Shown: positions 1 to 8,895, counted from the stretch's first letter. The stretch is DNA of 64,000 nt from Mycolicibacterium litorale (GCA_002007745.1 CP019882.1:2728001-2792000); one strand, 5' to 3'. Notes: generated from the sequence alone by a model not told the origin. Made by a program: numbers and translations.

Positions 1-957
1 GACGGGCCGGTCCAATGCGCTGATGATGCCGGTCGTCACGGTGCCCTGTAGCCCCAGCGGCGACCCGACCGCGACCACGTTCTGCCCCACCTTCAGATCC
101 TTCGAGGAGCCGATGGTGATCGGAGTGAGCCCGGAAACGTTCTGGGCTCGCACCACTGCGATGTCGTCGGCAGGATCGGTACCGACCACGGTAAATGGAA
201 CAGTGCGCCCGTCGGAGAACGTCACGGTGGCATCGACACCGCCGCCCGAGCGGCCCGAAGGCCTTGCGCTCTGCCCGTCGGGTTCGTCCTGGCCGTCACC
301 GGGCAGCTGCCCGCCGGGGAACAGGCCGCGCGGCAGGCCCGGAATCTGCCCGTCGGGCGCGGCTTCGGCCGCCATCGGGCCCTGGCCGGCCCCAGCCTGC
401 GCAGCAGCGGCCACCACATGGTTGTTGGTCAGAATCAATCCGTCGGAACTCAGCACGATCCCCGAGCCCTCTTCGCGCTGCTGACCGCTGCTGATCTGCA
501 ACTTCACCACGCTTGGCAGCACCTTGGCCGACACCTGCTCGACCGAGCCCGCCGGCGCCGCGCTGGCGGCCTGGCCGGCCACCGGCGCCGCATGCGGGGC
601 CTGGGCTGCGGCCGCGATCAGCGAGTTGGGCGTCGGGCGTCCGGAATGATCGACAACAGCGACCGCTCCGGCGGCGCCGGCCACCATGGCGACGGCAGCC
701 GTGCCGCAGACCAGCACTCCGACCCGAGAGATCTTCCGCTGCCGCGTCTTTTGCTGCGGGGCGGGCGCCCTGCGCCGGTCATTCGCTAACGGCGGTGGGG
801 TGTAGGACTGGGCGTATATCCGGGTGGTCTGTGCGTCACCGTAATCATTCTGATATCCGCCGTGCTCCCATGGGTTCGAGTTAGACTGATCCACAGGTTG
901 TTTCGGCTGCCACTGGTGATGGCTTCCCTGCGGCGAGTTCCCTGGCCTGTAGTTCAT
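1..957 (-). CDS. pepD: PepD/HtrA-family membrane-anchored serine protease, 3' end beyond window
   Basis: Trypsin-like S1C protease of the envelope; the visible 319 codons are the N-terminal part and the gene runs off the left edge. A proline/glutamine-rich cytoplasmic region (about residues 1-75) is followed by one membrane segment (about 80-105), then the protease domain. The catalytic His lies in TNNHVV and the Asp in DDIAVV; the Ser motif (GNSGG) is outside the window. The flanks (SVEQVSAKVLPSVVKLQ, EEGSGIVLSSDGLILTNN) read like M. tuberculosis PepD (Rv0983) as I recall it. Between His and Asp there is a long Gly/Pro/Gln-rich insertion of roughly 45 residues that Rv0983 lacks. The ATG at 957 is preceded by an AGGAG about 15 nt upstream. 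PepD works in envelope protein quality control; the mprAB genes that normally neighbour it are not visible. Confidence 0.85.
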   Translation of the reverse strand, partial: MNYRPGNSPQGSHHQWQPKQPVDQSNSNPWEHGGYQNDYGDAQTTRIYAQSYTPPPLANDRRRAPAPQQKTRQRKISRVGVLVCGTAAVAMVAGAAGAVAVVDHSGRPTPNSLIAAAAQAPHAAPVAGQAASAAPAGSVEQVSAKVLPSVVKLQISSGQQREEGSGIVLSSDGLILTNNHVVAAAAQAGAGQGPMAAEAAPDGQIPGLPRGLFPGGQLPGDGQDEPDGQSARPSGRSGGGVDATVTFSDGRTVPFTVVGTDPADDIAVVRAQNVSGLTPITIGSSKDLKVGQNVVAVGSPLGLQGTVTTGIISALDRPV

Positions 958-1133
958 CGCGCTCGGCTTCTCTTTCTCCTGGCAAAAGCGTCGGTGCGCC
1001 CCTCGGCGCCTGAAAGCAGCTTGCCTGTGACTACTGAAGCTTTGCTGAGAATGAGTTCAGCGCTGCCCAAGACTTTTTCGTGCGGTGAAGCTCCATCGGC
1101 TGCTGCCGGGATCGGCGTCACACTGCTGTTAGC

Positions 1134-1769
1134 GTGGCGATCGTGAATTTCTCTCGTGTGTCTTCCGCCGCGGTTCTGGGCGCCTGCGCCGCCTCCTTTG
1201 CCCTGACGCTGACGGCCTGCAGTTCCGACTCCGGCGCCCCGGCCGCCAGCACGGCCTCGACCGCCGACGTGACCGCATCGCCGGTGACCGAGGCAGCCGG
1301 CCCGGATGGCGGGTGCCCGACGGCGGCACCGGCGAACGCCGGCACTCCGGAGTGGACGCTGCCGGGCGCGACGGGCACCGTCGCAGTGACCGGATCCACC
1401 GATACCGCGGCGCCGGTGGTCAAAGTGAGCGCACCGTTCAGCGTGGCTGAGACCCAGGTGCACACGTTGCAGGCCGGCACCGGTCCGGTTGTCGCTCCGA
1501 CGGCCACCGTCTCGGTCTGCTACATGGGAGTGAACGGGCGCGACGGCTCTGTCTTCGACAGCAGCTATGAACGCGGCGAGCCCGCCGAGTTCTCTCTCGA
1601 CGGCGTCGTACCGGGTTTCCAGAAGGCCATCGCCGGACAGAAGGTCGGATCGACGGTCGCGGTCGCCATGGTGCCCGCCGACGGCTACCCACAGGGTCAA
1701 CCCGCCGCGGGCATTCAGCCCGGTGACACGTTGGTCTTCGCGATCAAGATTCTCAGCGCTTCCAGCTGA
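1134..1769 (+). CDS. FKBP-type peptidyl-prolyl cis-trans isomerase, lipoprotein
   Basis: Exported peptidyl-prolyl isomerase. The N-terminus is a lipoprotein signal (hydrophobic AAVLGACAASFALTL followed by the lipobox LTAC, Cys near residue 29), so the mature protein should be lipid-anchored outside the membrane. A Ser/Ala/Thr-rich linker follows. The FKBP fold occupies about residues 110-211, with recognisable SVFDSSYERG, GVVPGFQKAIAGQKVGS and GDTLVFAIKIL. The start is GTG at 1134; an in-frame GTG at 1143 is equally possible. It is divergent from pepD across 176 bp and convergent with the next gene with only 3 bp between stops. The substrate is unknown; envelope folding is the natural role given the PepD neighbour. 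Confidence 0.85.
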   Translation: MAIVNFSRVSSAAVLGACAASFALTLTACSSDSGAPAASTASTADVTASPVTEAAGPDGGCPTAAPANAGTPEWTLPGATGTVAVTGSTDTAAPVVKVSAPFSVAETQVHTLQAGTGPVVAPTATVSVCYMGVNGRDGSVFDSSYERGEPAEFSLDGVVPGFQKAIAGQKVGSTVAVAMVPADGYPQGQPAAGIQPGDTLVFAIKILSASS

Positions 1770-1772
1770 CCA

Positions 1773-3296
1773 TCAGCACTGCAAGTCTGCGGGCGGCTGG
1801 ACGCCGTCGACGAAGAAGGCGGTCAGTGCCGAGTCGACGCAGGGCACCCCGCTGAAAGCGACCGTGTGCTGAGCACCCCGGTAGGTGATCAGCGGGGCCC
1901 CCAGCGCCGCGGCGACCTCCACCCCGACCTGGTAGGGCGTGGCCGGATCCCCCGTGGTCGATACGACGACCATCTTTCCGGGCCCCGGTGAGGTCACCGG
2001 CGCGGCGGTGGTGGTGGCTGCGACCGGCCAGAAAACGCACTGCGGACGCGGCGCGTCGCCGGTGAACTGTCCGTAGCTTTCGAACGGGGCGAGTTCGCGG
2101 ATCTGTCGGTCGTTGTCGATCCACGGGGCAGGATCGCTCGGAAAGATGGTGTCCACACAGTGCACGGCGTTGAACACGTCCAACAGGTTCGAGTAGTGGC
2201 CGTCGGGGTCGCGGTTGAGGTTGTCGTCGGCCAGCTGTAGCAGGACGTCGGCGTTCCGGCCGTGGGCGAGGGCATCCAGCCCTTCGGTCAGGGTGTCCCA
2301 GTCGTCGTCGCTGTAGAGGGCCTCATCGACCGCGGCTGCCGCATCCCCGTAACTCAGTCCGCGCGGATCGGCGGTAGCCGCCGGCTTGGTGACCAGCGGA
2401 TCGACGAGCTGCCGAAACCGGGTGACGAACCGCGCGGGATCCGTTCCCAGCGGGCACTGCGCCGATGTGGCGCAGTCGGCGGCGTATGCATCGAAGGCTT
2501 GCTGGAACCCCGCTGCCTGGATCCGGTCATCCGCCAACGGGTCCGCATTCTGGTCGACCACCCCGTCGAGCATCATGGCGCGGACGCGGTCGGGAAAGTG
2601 CCCGGCATAGGAGGTCCCCAGGCGGCTGCCGTAGGAGTAGCCGAGAAAGTTGATCTGTTCCTCGCCCAGTGCGGCGCGCACCGCATCCATGTCCCGGGCG
2701 CTGTCGTCGGTGCTCATCGCAGCCAGAAAGGCGGCCCCCATCCGATCGAGGCAAAGCTGACCGATCTGGCGGTAGTGGTCTTCGATCCGCTGGACACCAG
2801 CCGGGCTGTAATCGACGTCCGGTTCGCGACGATCCTCGTCAATCTCGGCATCTGTCTGGCACCGCAACTGCGGACTCGAGTGACCGATGCCCCTCGGGTC
2901 GATTGCGATCAAGTCGAACCGTTTGCCGATCTCGGTCTGTGCCAACTTGGGTGCGAACCTGGCCATCACGTCGACCGCGGAGGTTCCCGGGCCGCCGGGA
3001 TTGGATATGAGGATGCCGATGCGCTTGCCGGTGGCCGGAACTCGCATGACCGCAAGGTCGGCCCGCGGAGTCTGTGGGTCGTCGGCCTGGCTCCACTGCA
3101 CCGGAACGGAGACCGTCGTACATTGTGCGGTAGGCACTTTCGCGATATCCACCCACTCGTCGCAACTGTGCCAGTTCATCTCGTAACCGGTCGAGCCGGG
3201 GTCGGCCGCGGCGGTGGGCATGGGTATGACGCAGGACGCAATCAGAGTCAGCACGCAGCCCGGTGTAGCAAACTGCGCCGATCCCCACCTCCGCAT
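1773..3296 (-). CDS. Secreted alpha/beta hydrolase, Hip1/tripeptidyl-aminopeptidase family
   Basis: A 507-residue exported hydrolase. A signal sequence ends around the Ala-rich PTAAADPG. The alpha/beta-hydrolase core has the oxyanion loop SNPGGPGTS, the nucleophile elbow GYSYGSRLG (Ser near 221), the acid in TTGDPATP (near 452) and the His in GAQHTVAF (near 476), so the triad is complete. The C-terminal part is the TAP-like domain typical of this family. Paired Cys residues suggest disulfides, consistent with export. It resembles the M. tuberculosis Rv2223c/Rv2224c (CaeA/Hip1) group, but which member is its orthologue cannot be decided here. Hip1 is a cell-envelope protease in M. tuberculosis; a peptidase or esterase role is inferred here. 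Confidence 0.85.
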   Translation of the reverse strand: MRRWGSAQFATPGCVLTLIASCVIPMPTAAADPGSTGYEMNWHSCDEWVDIAKVPTAQCTTVSVPVQWSQADDPQTPRADLAVMRVPATGKRIGILISNPGGPGTSAVDVMARFAPKLAQTEIGKRFDLIAIDPRGIGHSSPQLRCQTDAEIDEDRREPDVDYSPAGVQRIEDHYRQIGQLCLDRMGAAFLAAMSTDDSARDMDAVRAALGEEQINFLGYSYGSRLGTSYAGHFPDRVRAMMLDGVVDQNADPLADDRIQAAGFQQAFDAYAADCATSAQCPLGTDPARFVTRFRQLVDPLVTKPAATADPRGLSYGDAAAAVDEALYSDDDWDTLTEGLDALAHGRNADVLLQLADDNLNRDPDGHYSNLLDVFNAVHCVDTIFPSDPAPWIDNDRQIRELAPFESYGQFTGDAPRPQCVFWPVAATTTAAPVTSPGPGKMVVVSTTGDPATPYQVGVEVAAALGAPLITYRGAQHTVAFSGVPCVDSALTAFFVDGVQPPADLQC

Positions 3297-3403
3297 GGTG
3301 TCACCCTAACAACGATGAGTCTGCGCTGCGTGGTGGTACGCCCCGCTGCTTTATGGGCTGACGGCGCACATCGTTGATTATCTTGCGTGGGAGACGTTTT
3401 CAG

Positions 3404-3937
3404 CTACGGCGCGCAGGTGCCCTGAAGGCCGTTGAGCAAGGCGTAGATATCGTTCTTCTTCTGGTCGGCGTAGTCGATGGCCGTCCAGGTCGAGGGCTGC
3501 GGCCATGCCAGCGAGAGCGTCGGCCCGTAGTCGCCGGAGCCGAAACCGTAACCGCCGCCCGATATCTGGAAGAGCGCTTCCACCGCGTCGCGCATGTCGT
3601 TGCTGGCGCGGTCGAGGTTTTCCAATAACGCGGCGAGTTCCGGAACGATGTTGTCGCCGTTGACGTCTTGCATGTAATGCACCCCGTGGCTGACCATGGC
3701 CAACCGGGTTTCGGCGTCGCGCTTCTGTGCGGCACCGCTGACATAGGGCGAGCTGATAACGGTCCGGACGCCGTCGATACCCGCGGTGATGTCGTCATCC
3801 AGACTTTCACGCACCTGGCTGAGCACGCCGCAGGGTACGTGGCCAGCGGGGTCCGCATCGGCCGGCGCCGCGAAGATGGTCGCTGCGTACAGCAGGACCG
3901 CCGCGACGGCGCCGAGGCGCCCTGGGAACCGCTTCAT
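3404..3937 (-). CDS. Small secreted mycobacterial protein, function unknown
   Basis: 177 residues. A cleavable signal peptide (MKRFPGRLGAVAAVLLYAATIFAAPADA) precedes a mature domain of about 148 residues that is mainly helical and has two Cys, one near the mature N-terminus (VPCGVL) and one near the C-terminus (QGTCAP), which could form a disulfide. I do not recognise a named domain. A TATATA element (3979-3984) lies about 41 bp upstream of the ATG and is a plausible -10 hexamer. It is the downstream-most of four consecutive minus-strand exported proteins (to 5697), each apparently with its own promoter. Confidence 0.75.
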   Translation of the reverse strand: MKRFPGRLGAVAAVLLYAATIFAAPADADPAGHVPCGVLSQVRESLDDDITAGIDGVRTVISSPYVSGAAQKRDAETRLAMVSHGVHYMQDVNGDNIVPELAALLENLDRASNDMRDAVEALFQISGGGYGFGSGDYGPTLSLAWPQPSTWTAIDYADQKKNDIYALLNGLQGTCAP

Positions 3938-4070
3938 CGCTCACCCGCATTCGGCCGGAACCAGCTACTTTCGGTCCGTATATAGGTGCGCGCGGGTGAT
4001 CTGTTACCGGCGAGCCACCCCGGAGTCGGGCTGGATCACCTGAGGCGCTGCTAGAGCCGGTGCGCGGGGG

Positions 4071-4541
4071 TTACCGAGCGACGGGCCAGTCCCACACGGA
4101 CATATCGCCCGGCGGGTAGTTCATGCAGACATCGGTGGCCTTGGCAACGACACCTTTGTTGTTGAAGAACAGCTTGGCCCAGTTGCCCCAGCGGGTGGCG
4201 ACGAACTCGTAGTAGACGTTGGTCGCGGTGTCCTCGGAGTACTGCCGACGCGCGGCGGGGTCCAGGGAGAAGAACCAGTGGATGCGGTCGAACGCCAGCT
4301 GCTGGACATCGGCAGGCCGATTGCTGCGGTCGATCATGTAGCGCTCGAAGTAGACCGGGCTGGTGTCGCGGGCCGCTGCCATGTACTGCTCGACGTCGCA
4401 CTGGGTGATGATGATCCGGTGCGGGATCGGGTAGTCGTCGGTGGCGTCGGCCTGCGCCGGGCCGGCCGAGATGACGCCTGCCGCGGCCATCGCGCTCAGT
4501 GCCAGACCTGCCAGCTTTGCGCGACGTTTCACTCCAGTCAT
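4071..4541 (-). CDS. DUF5078-type secreted protein
   Basis: 156 residues: a signal peptide ([22 protein letters not shown]) followed by a compact exported domain with [19 protein letters not shown], a motif around [39 protein letters not shown] and [20 protein letters not shown]. This matches my recollection of the mycobacterial DUF5078 family; function unknown. ATG 4541 (MTGVKRR) is chosen because AGGAG sits 4 nt upstream; an in-frame ATG at 4556 is the alternative. The reading frame stays open far upstream, but that extension shows no family similarity and should not be annotated as coding. Confidence 0.8.
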   Translation of the reverse strand: MTGVKRRAKLAGLALSAMAAAGVISAGPAQADATDDYPIPHRIIITQCDVEQYMAAARDTSPVYFERYMIDRSNRPADVQQLAFDRIHWFFSLDPAARRQYSEDTATNVYYEFVATRWGNWAKLFFNNKGVVAKATDVCMNYPPGDMSVWDWPVAR

Positions 4542-4711
4542 CGTTCTCCTGCCCATCAGCCGGTTGCTGCCGCCGGAACCGGTGCCACGGAAATGGCCCG
4601 TCCCATAACTCTTATGCGAACTAACTATATAGCGCTCTCGTAGGCAGTATCCACCCCACACCGGTGTTGGACTGCCAGTTGTGACGAGCGCGTCACTGTT
4701 CAGGGTGGCGT

Positions 4712-4987
4712 TCAGCCGCCGTTGGTCACGGGGTTCGACGACAACGTGATGAAGCCGCCGTTGATCCAGACGCCCCAGCGGCCACCCCAGCCGGTCGTCC
4801 ACACCACGGGCTGGCCGTTCCACACCTCGGCGGGCTTGGCCGGCGCCCACGGCGGCACCGGGTCGCCAAGGGCCGGCGGCGGCGGAGGCGGGTCGGCGCT
4901 GGCCGGCGTCGCGCCGAGGCCCAGAGCGCCTGCGGCCAACGATCCCGCGACCAGTGCGGCGGGCAAGACGGACTTTATCCAGGTCAT
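4712..4987 (-). CDS. Small proline-rich secreted protein
   Basis: 91 residues. A signal peptide ([31 protein letters not shown]) is followed by a [12 protein letters not shown] segment and a Trp/Gly-rich tail ([24 protein letters not shown]). The start at 4987 is preferred over an in-frame ATG at 5029 because GGGAG lies 8 nt upstream and the signal peptide then begins normally. A TATATA (5029-5034) lies about 41 bp upstream of this ATG, the same offset as for the secreted gene ending at 3404. No named domain is recognised. Confidence 0.7.
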   Translation of the reverse strand: MTWIKSVLPAALVAGSLAAGALGLGATPASADPPPPPPALGDPVPPWAPAKPAEVWNGQPVVWTTGWGGRWGVWINGGFITLSSNPVTNGG

Positions 4988-5073
4988 GGCGCGACTCCCG
5001 GGTTGAGGCTGCTTGGTGATACTTAGCATATATAACCAGCAATGCGGCCGCTGAAGCCCCCGGCGCGACGCGG

Positions 5074-5697
5074 TCAGGGCGTCGGGACCACGGACGTGGG
5101 CGTCGCCGGCGCGGCCGGCTGCCCCGGGTTGGTGAATTCGTACCCGGGCGGTGGCGGGCCGGTGATCGGGTAGTAACCGGGCGGCAGCGCAGGCCCGCCC
5201 CCAGCGGGTGCGCCTCCGGGCGTCGCCGACACGGGCGTCTCGGAGCCCGGCGCGTTGTACGACTTATATCCAGGTGGTAGCGGCGGCGGGGCGCCGGCGC
5301 CGGGTGGCGGCGCGACAGAGCCGCTGGCGGCCGCATTGGTCTCGTCGGGCCCGTAGTAGGGATCGCGGGCTTGGTGCCACAGGTCTTTGAGGGTGCCGAG
5401 CACGCCCCCACCGCCCTCGCCCGACCCGTAGTGCGGATCAGCCATCTCGGGCACCGAGGGCGGGGCCCCAGGAGGCGGCGGTGCCGGGGCGGCAGCCGGG
5501 TCGGGTGCGCCCGGAGCCGCAGGATCCGCCGGCGCCGGCGCGGCCACAGCCGGATCGCCAGGCACCGGCGTCGGAAGCGGCGGAGCCGGATCGGCCGCGG
5601 CGGACGCGGCTCCGGCGAGGGCGGCGCCGACGGCCGCGCCCGCCACGGTAAGCCTGACTGCGCGGGTAAACGCCCTGGTGCGGTGGGCTTCAGTCAT
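5074..5697 (-). CDS. Proline/alanine-rich secreted protein
   Basis: 207 residues. A signal peptide ([29 protein letters not shown]) leads into a mature protein dominated by Pro, Ala and Gly, so largely disordered, with one more ordered segment ([13 protein letters not shown] then [17 protein letters not shown]) and repeated PPGY motifs near the C-terminus. The Tyr-containing PPGY repeats suggest a wall-spanning or surface-exposed protein, but this is inference. The ATG at 5697 follows a GAGAGGA about 12 nt upstream; a longer frame extends to 5823 without a signal-like start. Function unknown. Confidence 0.7.
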   Translation of the reverse strand: MTEAHRTRAFTRAVRLTVAGAAVGAALAGAASAAADPAPPLPTPVPGDPAVAAPAPADPAAPGAPDPAAAPAPPPPGAPPSVPEMADPHYGSGEGGGGVLGTLKDLWHQARDPYYGPDETNAAASGSVAPPPGAGAPPPLPPGYKSYNAPGSETPVSATPGGAPAGGGPALPPGYYPITGPPPPGYEFTNPGQPAAPATPTSVVPTP

Positions 5698-5887
5698 GAA
5701 TCCGGCGGTCCTCTCTGTTGCGCCCGCTGGGACTGCCGTCGCAACGGAAGACGCGTCTGCCGCGTCGGTCAGCTCCGGACGCAGCGTAGAGGCATCGTCG
5801 CACACAAGCACCGTGACGGGCATGCTGCGGCGATGCCGCCTACTCAGCTCTTATCGAGAACCGCAACCCGTTTCGTTTCAGCAGCCA

Positions 5888-6619
5888 TCACTTGCGGCCG
5901 CACAAGCCGTCGACGATCAGGGTGAGGGTGAAATCGAAGCGGTCGTGGGCGGTCCCGGAGGTGAGCTCGGCTGCGTGACGTTTGGTGGCCGGGAACGCGT
6001 CCGGTAGCGCCGCGAAGCGGTTCAACAACTGCTCGCGGCTCACGCCCCAGCCGCTGTGGTCGCTGACCCTGTTCCTCAGGGCGGTCTCGAGGCAGAACGC
6101 GTTCACATAGAGAATCAGGGCGTCGACCGCCCAGGCGGCGGACTGTGGATCGATTCCGCCTGCCAGTGCGATGCCGAGCATGCCTTCACTGACCCGCAGC
6201 GTGTCGAGATTGGTCGGCGCCGTGGCCAGTGCGGCCCGAGAGATGCCTGGGTAGCGCAGGTATTGATCCCGGAGTTGGGTGCAGACGTCAATGATCTGGT
6301 CGCGCCAGGTCTGCGAATCCGGGTCCGGGAGTTGGATTTGGCTGCAGAGCCGGCCAATTAGGAGGTCGTCGAGATCTTCCTTGTTGACGATGTGGGCGTA
6401 CAACGACGCCGGGCCGGTCTCCAGTGCGCCGGCCACCCGACGCATCGTCAGGGCCTCGTACCCCTCGCGTTCGACGATACCCAGCGCGCTGTCGACGATG
6501 GCCTCGACGGTGATGGGCGCTTGCCGCGCGGTCGACGATCCGCGCCGCGACGGGACGGCGTCGGTGGGAAGGGGGTGATGGTGCCGTGCCGCACGTCGGC
6601 GGTGGGGAGGCGTAGCCAT
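5888..6619 (-). CDS. TetR-family transcriptional regulator
   Basis: 243 residues. After a basic N-terminal tail, the TetR helix-turn-helix spans about residues 37-85 (IVDSALGIVEREGYEALTM, RRVAGALETGPASLYAHIVN). The remainder is a helical ligand and dimerisation domain. It is divergent from an LLM-family oxidoreductase; the 70 bp between them hold a large dyad (6660-6690) overlapping the oxidoreductase promoter, so it very probably represses that gene and possibly itself. The ligand is unknown. Confidence 0.87.
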   Translation of the reverse strand: MATPPHRRRAARHHHPLPTDAVPSRRGSSTARQAPITVEAIVDSALGIVEREGYEALTMRRVAGALETGPASLYAHIVNKEDLDDLLIGRLCSQIQLPDPDSQTWRDQIIDVCTQLRDQYLRYPGISRAALATAPTNLDTLRVSEGMLGIALAGGIDPQSAAWAVDALILYVNAFCLETALRNRVSDHSGWGVSREQLLNRFAALPDAFPATKRHAAELTSGTAHDRFDFTLTLIVDGLCGRK

Positions 6620-6653
6620 CGAGGCAGCCTATTCCCGGCGAACGCGATTCGCA

Positions 6654-6691
6654 TTGACACGAACATTGTTCTTTACTAGAACGGTGTTCGT
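6654..6691 (+). promoter_or_regulatory. Promoter and dyad operator of the LLM oxidoreductase
   Basis: A consensus -35 TTGACA (6654-6659) is followed about 17 bp later by a -10-like TAGAAC (6677-6682). From 6660 the DNA forms a long inverted repeat: CGAACATTGTTC, 7 bp spacer, GAACGGTGTTCG (10 of 12 positions pair). The left half is itself a palindrome, GAACA-T-TGTTC. Its position over the promoter and next to a divergent TetR gene marks it as the operator. The -10 position suggests a leaderless message starting at a GTG near 6684-6690. Confidence 0.65.
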
Positions 6692-7601
6692 GCATCTGCC
6701 GCCTGTCTGGTTCGGGCTTGGCCTGGAACCGGGCCTCGCCGACGCCTCCCGCATTCTGAGCCGAGCCCGCGACGCCGATGCCGCCGGCCTCGACGTGGTG
6801 TCGATCTGCGACCATCCCGACAACGCCGGCCAGGTCGATGCCTACGCCGCCCTCGGCATGGTCCTCGGCGCCACCCGGCGGATCAGTGGTGTCGTCAACC
6901 TGACCAACATCGGGATCCGGTCGGCTCCGCTGCTCGCCCGCACTGTCGCCGGCCTGTCGGCGGTGTCGGGTGGTCGGGTGGCCCTGGGAGTCGGTGCCGG
7001 CAGTCTGTGGGACGAGCTGGCACGGCTCGGTGTGACGCCGCGTTCGCCGGCCGAATCTGTGCAGGCCATGGCGGAGGCGATCACCGTCGTGCGGGCTCTC
7101 ACCGGTGGCGGACCCCCGGTTGACTTCGACGGAGACTTCTATCGACTCCGCGCCGCGGTGCCCTCGGTGCAACCGACTCCGCCGATCTGGACCGGTTCCC
7201 AGGGGCGACGGTCACTCGCGGTCACCGGCCGCCTCGCCGACGGCTGGATTCCCGCCCACGCCGCCGATTGGCGCAGCCCCTTTGTCGCCCGAGCGCGCCC
7301 GCTCATCGACCAGGCCGCGGTCGAAGCGGGCCGTGACCCGTCCGCTGTCGTCACCATCTACAACGTGGGCGGCCAGATCACCGAACGGCCAGTGTCCATG
7401 CCGCGTGATGAGCACGGTCGCTGGATCGGCGGTTCAATGCAGCAATGGATTGACGAATTAACCTCTGCAGCAATCGAATTCGGCGCATCGGGGATTATCT
7501 ACCTGCCCAACGGGCAACCTGAACCGGCGATCCAGCGCTGGCTGCACGACGTTGTTCCCGCGGTGCGCCGAGCCGTCAGCACCCCCGGCCGGAACGTCTG
7601 A
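6690..7601 (+). CDS. LLM-class (F420-dependent-type) oxidoreductase
   Basis: TIM-barrel oxidoreductase of the luciferase-like superfamily, about 303 residues. Visible family features are FGLGLEPG near the start, SICDHP, a long GVVNLTNIGIRSAPLLARTVAGLSAVS-type strand-helix segment, GRVALGVGAGS and the C-terminal PIWTGSQGRRS. In mycobacteria such enzymes generally use F420, but cofactor and substrate cannot be fixed from sequence. The frame is open from TTG 6654, but that codon is the -35 box, so GTG 6690 (or 6684) is the realistic start of a leaderless message. Likely controlled by the divergent TetR gene. Its 3' end overlaps the convergent P-loop gene by 26 bp. Confidence 0.8.
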   Translation: MHLPPVWFGLGLEPGLADASRILSRARDADAAGLDVVSICDHPDNAGQVDAYAALGMVLGATRRISGVVNLTNIGIRSAPLLARTVAGLSAVSGGRVALGVGAGSLWDELARLGVTPRSPAESVQAMAEAITVVRALTGGGPPVDFDGDFYRLRAAVPSVQPTPPIWTGSQGRRSLAVTGRLADGWIPAHAADWRSPFVARARPLIDQAAVEAGRDPSAVVTIYNVGGQITERPVSMPRDEHGRWIGGSMQQWIDELTSAAIEFGASGIIYLPNGQPEPAIQRWLHDVVPAVRRAVSTPGRNV

Positions 7602-8073
7602 CGTCTCGAGCGATCCCGACCAGGGCGTCCACCACGTCGGTCACCGGACAGTCGGTGTCGATCTCATGGGTTGCCGCGGACCGCAACAGTGGCTCGACCT
7701 CGACGATGTCTGCGGCGATTCGCCGGCGGTCGACTTCGGACTTGCCGAACGGGTTCGTGGTGCGGGCTGCAAGTCGCGCGAACAGCACCGGAGGCGGAGC
7801 GCTCAGCAGGACGACGGCGGCGAATCGGTCATAGAACCTCCCCTGGTTGGCCACCGTTGCCTGAACGAACAACGGTGACCGGCGCGGTGCAGCAAGCAAT
7901 TGCTCGATCAGCGGCTCATCCCAGAGCGGCTCACCGTCGACATCACGGATCCACGGACCGGTGTCGGTGTCGACGGTGGCGAACCCCCTGAGGGCAAGTC
8001 GGGCCAAGGCGGTGGACTTCCCCACCCCGGACATCCCGGTGATCAGGATCGCGGGTTGGCCCATGCGGTGCAT
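7576..8073 (-). CDS. P-loop nucleoside/shikimate-kinase-like ATP-binding protein
   Basis: 165 residues. A Walker A motif GMSGVGKST lies at about residues 13-21, followed by the AAA/kinase-type pattern RGFATVDTDTGPWI and a Walker-B-like hydrophobic strand FAAVVLLSAPPPVLFARL; Arg-rich lid residues (RTTNPFGKSEVDRRRI) follow. This fits small P-loop kinases of the gluconate/shikimate-kinase fold, substrate unknown. Start codon ATG 8073 or ATG 8064; the latter begins directly before the first beta strand. It is divergent from the peptidase at 8164. Confidence 0.75.
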   Translation of the reverse strand: MHRMGQPAILITGMSGVGKSTALARLALRGFATVDTDTGPWIRDVDGEPLWDEPLIEQLLAAPRRSPLFVQATVANQGRFYDRFAAVVLLSAPPPVLFARLAARTTNPFGKSEVDRRRIAADIVEVEPLLRSAATHEIDTDCPVTDVVDALVGIARDVRRSGRGC

Positions 8074-8163
8074 CCAACCGCGAACCGTGCCGTCACGGCA
8101 ACGGCGTGGGCTTGTGGCGGAGTCCGGTTGCCCGCCCTGTCCGAAGCCGCCTACGGTCGTCGG

Positions 8164-8895
8164 ATGCCGGCAGACTGCCCAACGATCCTGGCCACCAGCG
8201 GAGGCATCGGCCCGGGCACCCGCACCCGGTTGGCTTTCACCGCGATGACGGACTTTGCCGTCGATCTCTCCGGGGTATCGGGCCGACCGCCCCGCGTCTG
8301 CCTGCTGGCGACCGCCATCGGTGACGATGCGGCCGTACTGCACCACCTGACCGAGGCGGCCCAGGTGCGAGGCTTCGCGGCCTCGCACCTGTCACTGTTC
8401 CCCATGCCCAACGTGGACGACATCGCCGCGCACCTACTCGAGCAGGACGTGGTGTGGGTGTTCGGCGGCAGCGTCGCCGGCCTGCTGGCGATGTGGCGCC
8501 TGCACGGAGTGCACACCGCCCTGCGGACAGCCTGGGAGGCCGGCGTCGTGCTCACCGGTGTCTCGGCGGGATCGATCTGTTGGCACGTCGGCGGCACGAC
8601 AGACTCCTTCGGGCCACAACTTCGTCCCGTCACTGACGGCCTGGCATTTGTGCCCTACGCCAACGGCGTTCATTACGACACCGAGGATCAACGACGACCG
8701 TTGCTGCACCGGCTGATCGGTGCCGAAGTTCTGCCGCCTGCCTATGCCACCGACGACGGCGCTGGTGTGCTTTACCGCGGCACCGACTTCGTCGAGGCAG
8801 TCGCCGAGAACAGCCACGCAGCCGCGTACTTCGTCGAAGCGACCGGTGGCGTGGCGGTCGAGACGCGTCTCGACGTCAGACGCCTCGACTGCTGA
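8164..8895 (+). CDS. Peptidase S51 (peptidase E/cyanophycinase-like) family protein
   Basis: 243 residues with the S51 layout: LATSGGIGPG at the N-terminus, a strand-turn VVWVFGGSVAGLLAMW, and the nucleophile elbow GVSAGSICWH (Ser near 136), followed by FVPYANGVHYD, which supplies the His. Such proteins cleave Asp-X dipeptides or are related Ser hydrolases of the class I glutamine-amidotransferase fold. I cannot assign the substrate. There is no strong ribosome-binding site before ATG 8164. Monocistronic between the divergent P-loop gene and the next promoter. Confidence 0.8.
   Translation: MPADCPTILATSGGIGPGTRTRLAFTAMTDFAVDLSGVSGRPPRVCLLATAIGDDAAVLHHLTEAAQVRGFAASHLSLFPMPNVDDIAAHLLEQDVVWVFGGSVAGLLAMWRLHGVHTALRTAWEAGVVLTGVSAGSICWHVGGTTDSFGPQLRPVTDGLAFVPYANGVHYDTEDQRRPLLHRLIGAEVLPPAYATDDGAGVLYRGTDFVEAVAENSHAAAYFVEATGGVAVETRLDVRRLDC

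Noticed and set aside
4542..5411. An upstream extension of the DUF5078 gene as one 446-residue protein
   Set aside because: The extension covers two other secreted genes in another frame, lacks family similarity, and a clear ribosome-binding site and signal peptide occur at 4541.
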